The notes under the pieces: generated by a model
The model's database searches: none
What the model was told of the DNA's origin: nothing
What the model saw: only the letters and a program-made list of their open reading frames with translations
Assembly: GCF_001577835.2 (NCBI RefSeq)
Contig: NC_029532.1
Span: 62,001-126,000, forward strand
From: Coturnix japonica
Taxonomy: Eukaryota; Chordata; Aves; Galliformes; Phasianidae
DNA: 64,000 bases
Direction of reading: 5' to 3'
Part shown: positions 62,455-64,000 of the stretch, in pieces
Layout: every line of letters starts with the position of its first letter
Numbering within the stretch: the first letter of the stretch is position 1
Translations under genes and position numbers: made by a program

Positions 62455-64000
62455 CTGGAGCCAGTAAAAGTGTAGAAGAGGCAAGGGAAGGCAGGGGCAG
62501 GAAGGAGGAGAGGCAAGGGCAGGCAGGGGCCACCAGGGAGACAGACACTCAGTTCAGAAAGAAGCATACACTGCATCTGGTGAGGCCCAGGGGAAGATTG
62601 GGCAGCCAAGCTCAGAAGTCTGCAGCCCATGGAGGCTGTCCCACCGGCAGCTCCCTGGGGCTGGGGGCAGCTCCTTCCTGCCACCAGGGCTACCCAGCTC
62701 CCACCCAACAGCCCGTGCTCCCCTCTGAGTGGCAGAGGCCACCCGACCCCAAGACAATGCTGACTTCTGATGCTTGCTTAGCAGGGTGCTGCCAACCTCC
62801 CCCGGCCTCTCAGCTGCTCTTGTTAGTAACCTCAGAAGCACCGCTGGATTTCCAGAGGAAGAGAAGGAGGAAGAATACAACAGGAAAGAATTGACCCCCA
62901 GAGCTTCCCAGGTCCCACAGGCCCTCTTGAGACCGATCGTCCTCCCCACCCGGCTGCCCTGATGTGTGACTGCTGGAGATGAGAAATGGAGACACGGTAA
63001 AGGGGGAGATGGAGAAAACAAGGAGCAGCAAGGAGACAGCAAACAAGAACCCTGGCCAGGGCTGAGTTCTCACCAGCCACAGCCTTCCCCAGCCCCTCCT
63101 GAGGGGAACCCAGGGTGGTCACTGGGCAGCACCTGGCAGGGACAGGGGTCATGCAAGAGGGGTGAGTCCCAGCCCCAGTGCCCCAGATAGAGGCAGATCA
63201 GTGTGGTTAGCACAGCCATGACAGGAGGGCTGGTGAAGATGGGCTTGTGTGCACGGACAGGGCCAGTTCAGGGCAAATGGGGCCAGGCAGAGCATGGAGC
63301 CACAGGCTGGATATGCCCCATGGTAGCAGCCATGCCACGGAGAGGTGACAACAGCATCACTCACGTGGCATCCCACTGTCCTTATGGCTCCTTCCAACAG
63401 TGCCATGTCCCAGCTCTATCCCAGAGCTTAGAGGCTGAAACAGGGACCTGGTGGCAGGGGACTACAGCTGCCTGCAGCCTGGATGCTTTGGGGGTGAGCA
63501 CAGACACAGCTGAGCAACCAAAAGTTGCATTGGAGTCTGCAGGCAGCAGGGTTTGCCCAAAAAGAGATGGGGGAAGGATGTGCCTGGTCTGGGAAGCCCT
63601 GTGCAGCCCAGCCTACCAGGGTCACGGCTGCCAGTGGCCGCAAGTGCCCTCTGAACACAGCCTCAGTCTGGGCCAGTAACAAAAACCCACTGCAGGCAGC
63701 AGCAGAAGGGTTCTGGGCACAGCAGCTCAAGCTCATCTTTACCAGCCAGGGAAAGAAGGCAACAGGTTTATAGAGGTGCTATTAGACCAGAGTGAGCTGA
63801 TCCTAATCGGGCCCTGTCTCCCCAAAACTCCTGGCTGGCAAAGGCAGGGGAGGGGGAGAGGCACCCACCCATCCAACCAACTTACAGACTGGAGCATGCA
63901 GCAGAGGCATGGAGGGCAGGCAGGCAGGGATAATGGTGGGAAAGAAAAAGAAAACATGAGAGAAAAAGAAAGAAAAAACGAACCAAAAAACACAACACAG
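62455..64000 (-). other. ABCA2: ABCA2 intron upstream of the first visible exon
   Basis: No sequence resembling the ABCA2 N-terminal helix (LLLWKN...FIPLVLFF in mammals) occurs here on the minus strand, so this is intron up to the window edge. A purine-rich A/G tract occupies about 63940-63985. Nothing else is recognisable. Confidence 0.7.

Noticed and set aside
62455-64000. ABCA2 N-terminal exons
   Set aside because: No frame resembles the conserved N-terminal helix. Hydrophobic minus-strand frames here (for example around 62810-63073) lack family residues and are low complexity.

Overview
The window is nuclear DNA from a vertebrate, almost certainly a bird and plausibly a galliform. It holds spliced genes with canonical GT-AG introns, CpG-island promoters and compact spacing. 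CR1 LINE 3' fragments are the only recognisable interspersed repeats. The gene set corresponds to part of human 9q34.3. High gene density and GC content suggest an avian microchromosome (inference). There are no bacterial genes, CRISPR arrays, rRNA or tRNA genes.

Layout, left to right. UAP1L1 (minus; first three coding exons, rest off the left edge) occupies 595-4695. A 2.3 kb gap follows, with a G-quadruplex-prone run and a GTGCY minisatellite. SAPCD2 (plus, six coding exons, 375 aa) runs 7042-15391, with a 3' UTR to about 17115. A 6.4 kb intergenic stretch contains a CR1 3' end. ENTPD2 (plus, nine exons, 496 aa) runs 23840-30512. TMEM141 (minus, five exons, 138 aa) and PAXX (plus, six exons, 187 aa) are head to head, with only 54 bp between start codons. 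CLIC3 (minus, six exons, 238 aa) runs 36831-38644. ABCA2 (minus) supplies 47 exons, 41400-62454, encoding about 2,455 residues; its first exons lie beyond 64000. Exon boundaries were set by hand from splice signals and reading phase. In every gene the lengths sum to a continuous frame.

The genes are not an operon and do not form one pathway. UAP1L1 resembles UDP-HexNAc pyrophosphorylases, SAPCD2 acts in spindle orientation, and ENTPD2 hydrolyses extracellular ATP. PAXX is a Ku-binding end-joining factor, CLIC3 a GST-fold redox/chloride-channel-like protein, and ABCA2 an endolysosomal lipid transporter. TMEM141 is uncharacterised.

No new multi-gene system was found. The observations most worth checking are: a 597-nt TMEM141 intron that is in frame and stop-free (candidate exitron); the TMEM141/PAXX bidirectional promoter; two extended CCAAT boxes 31 bp apart before SAPCD2; a GC-AG intron in ABCA2; and a gene order rearranged relative to human.
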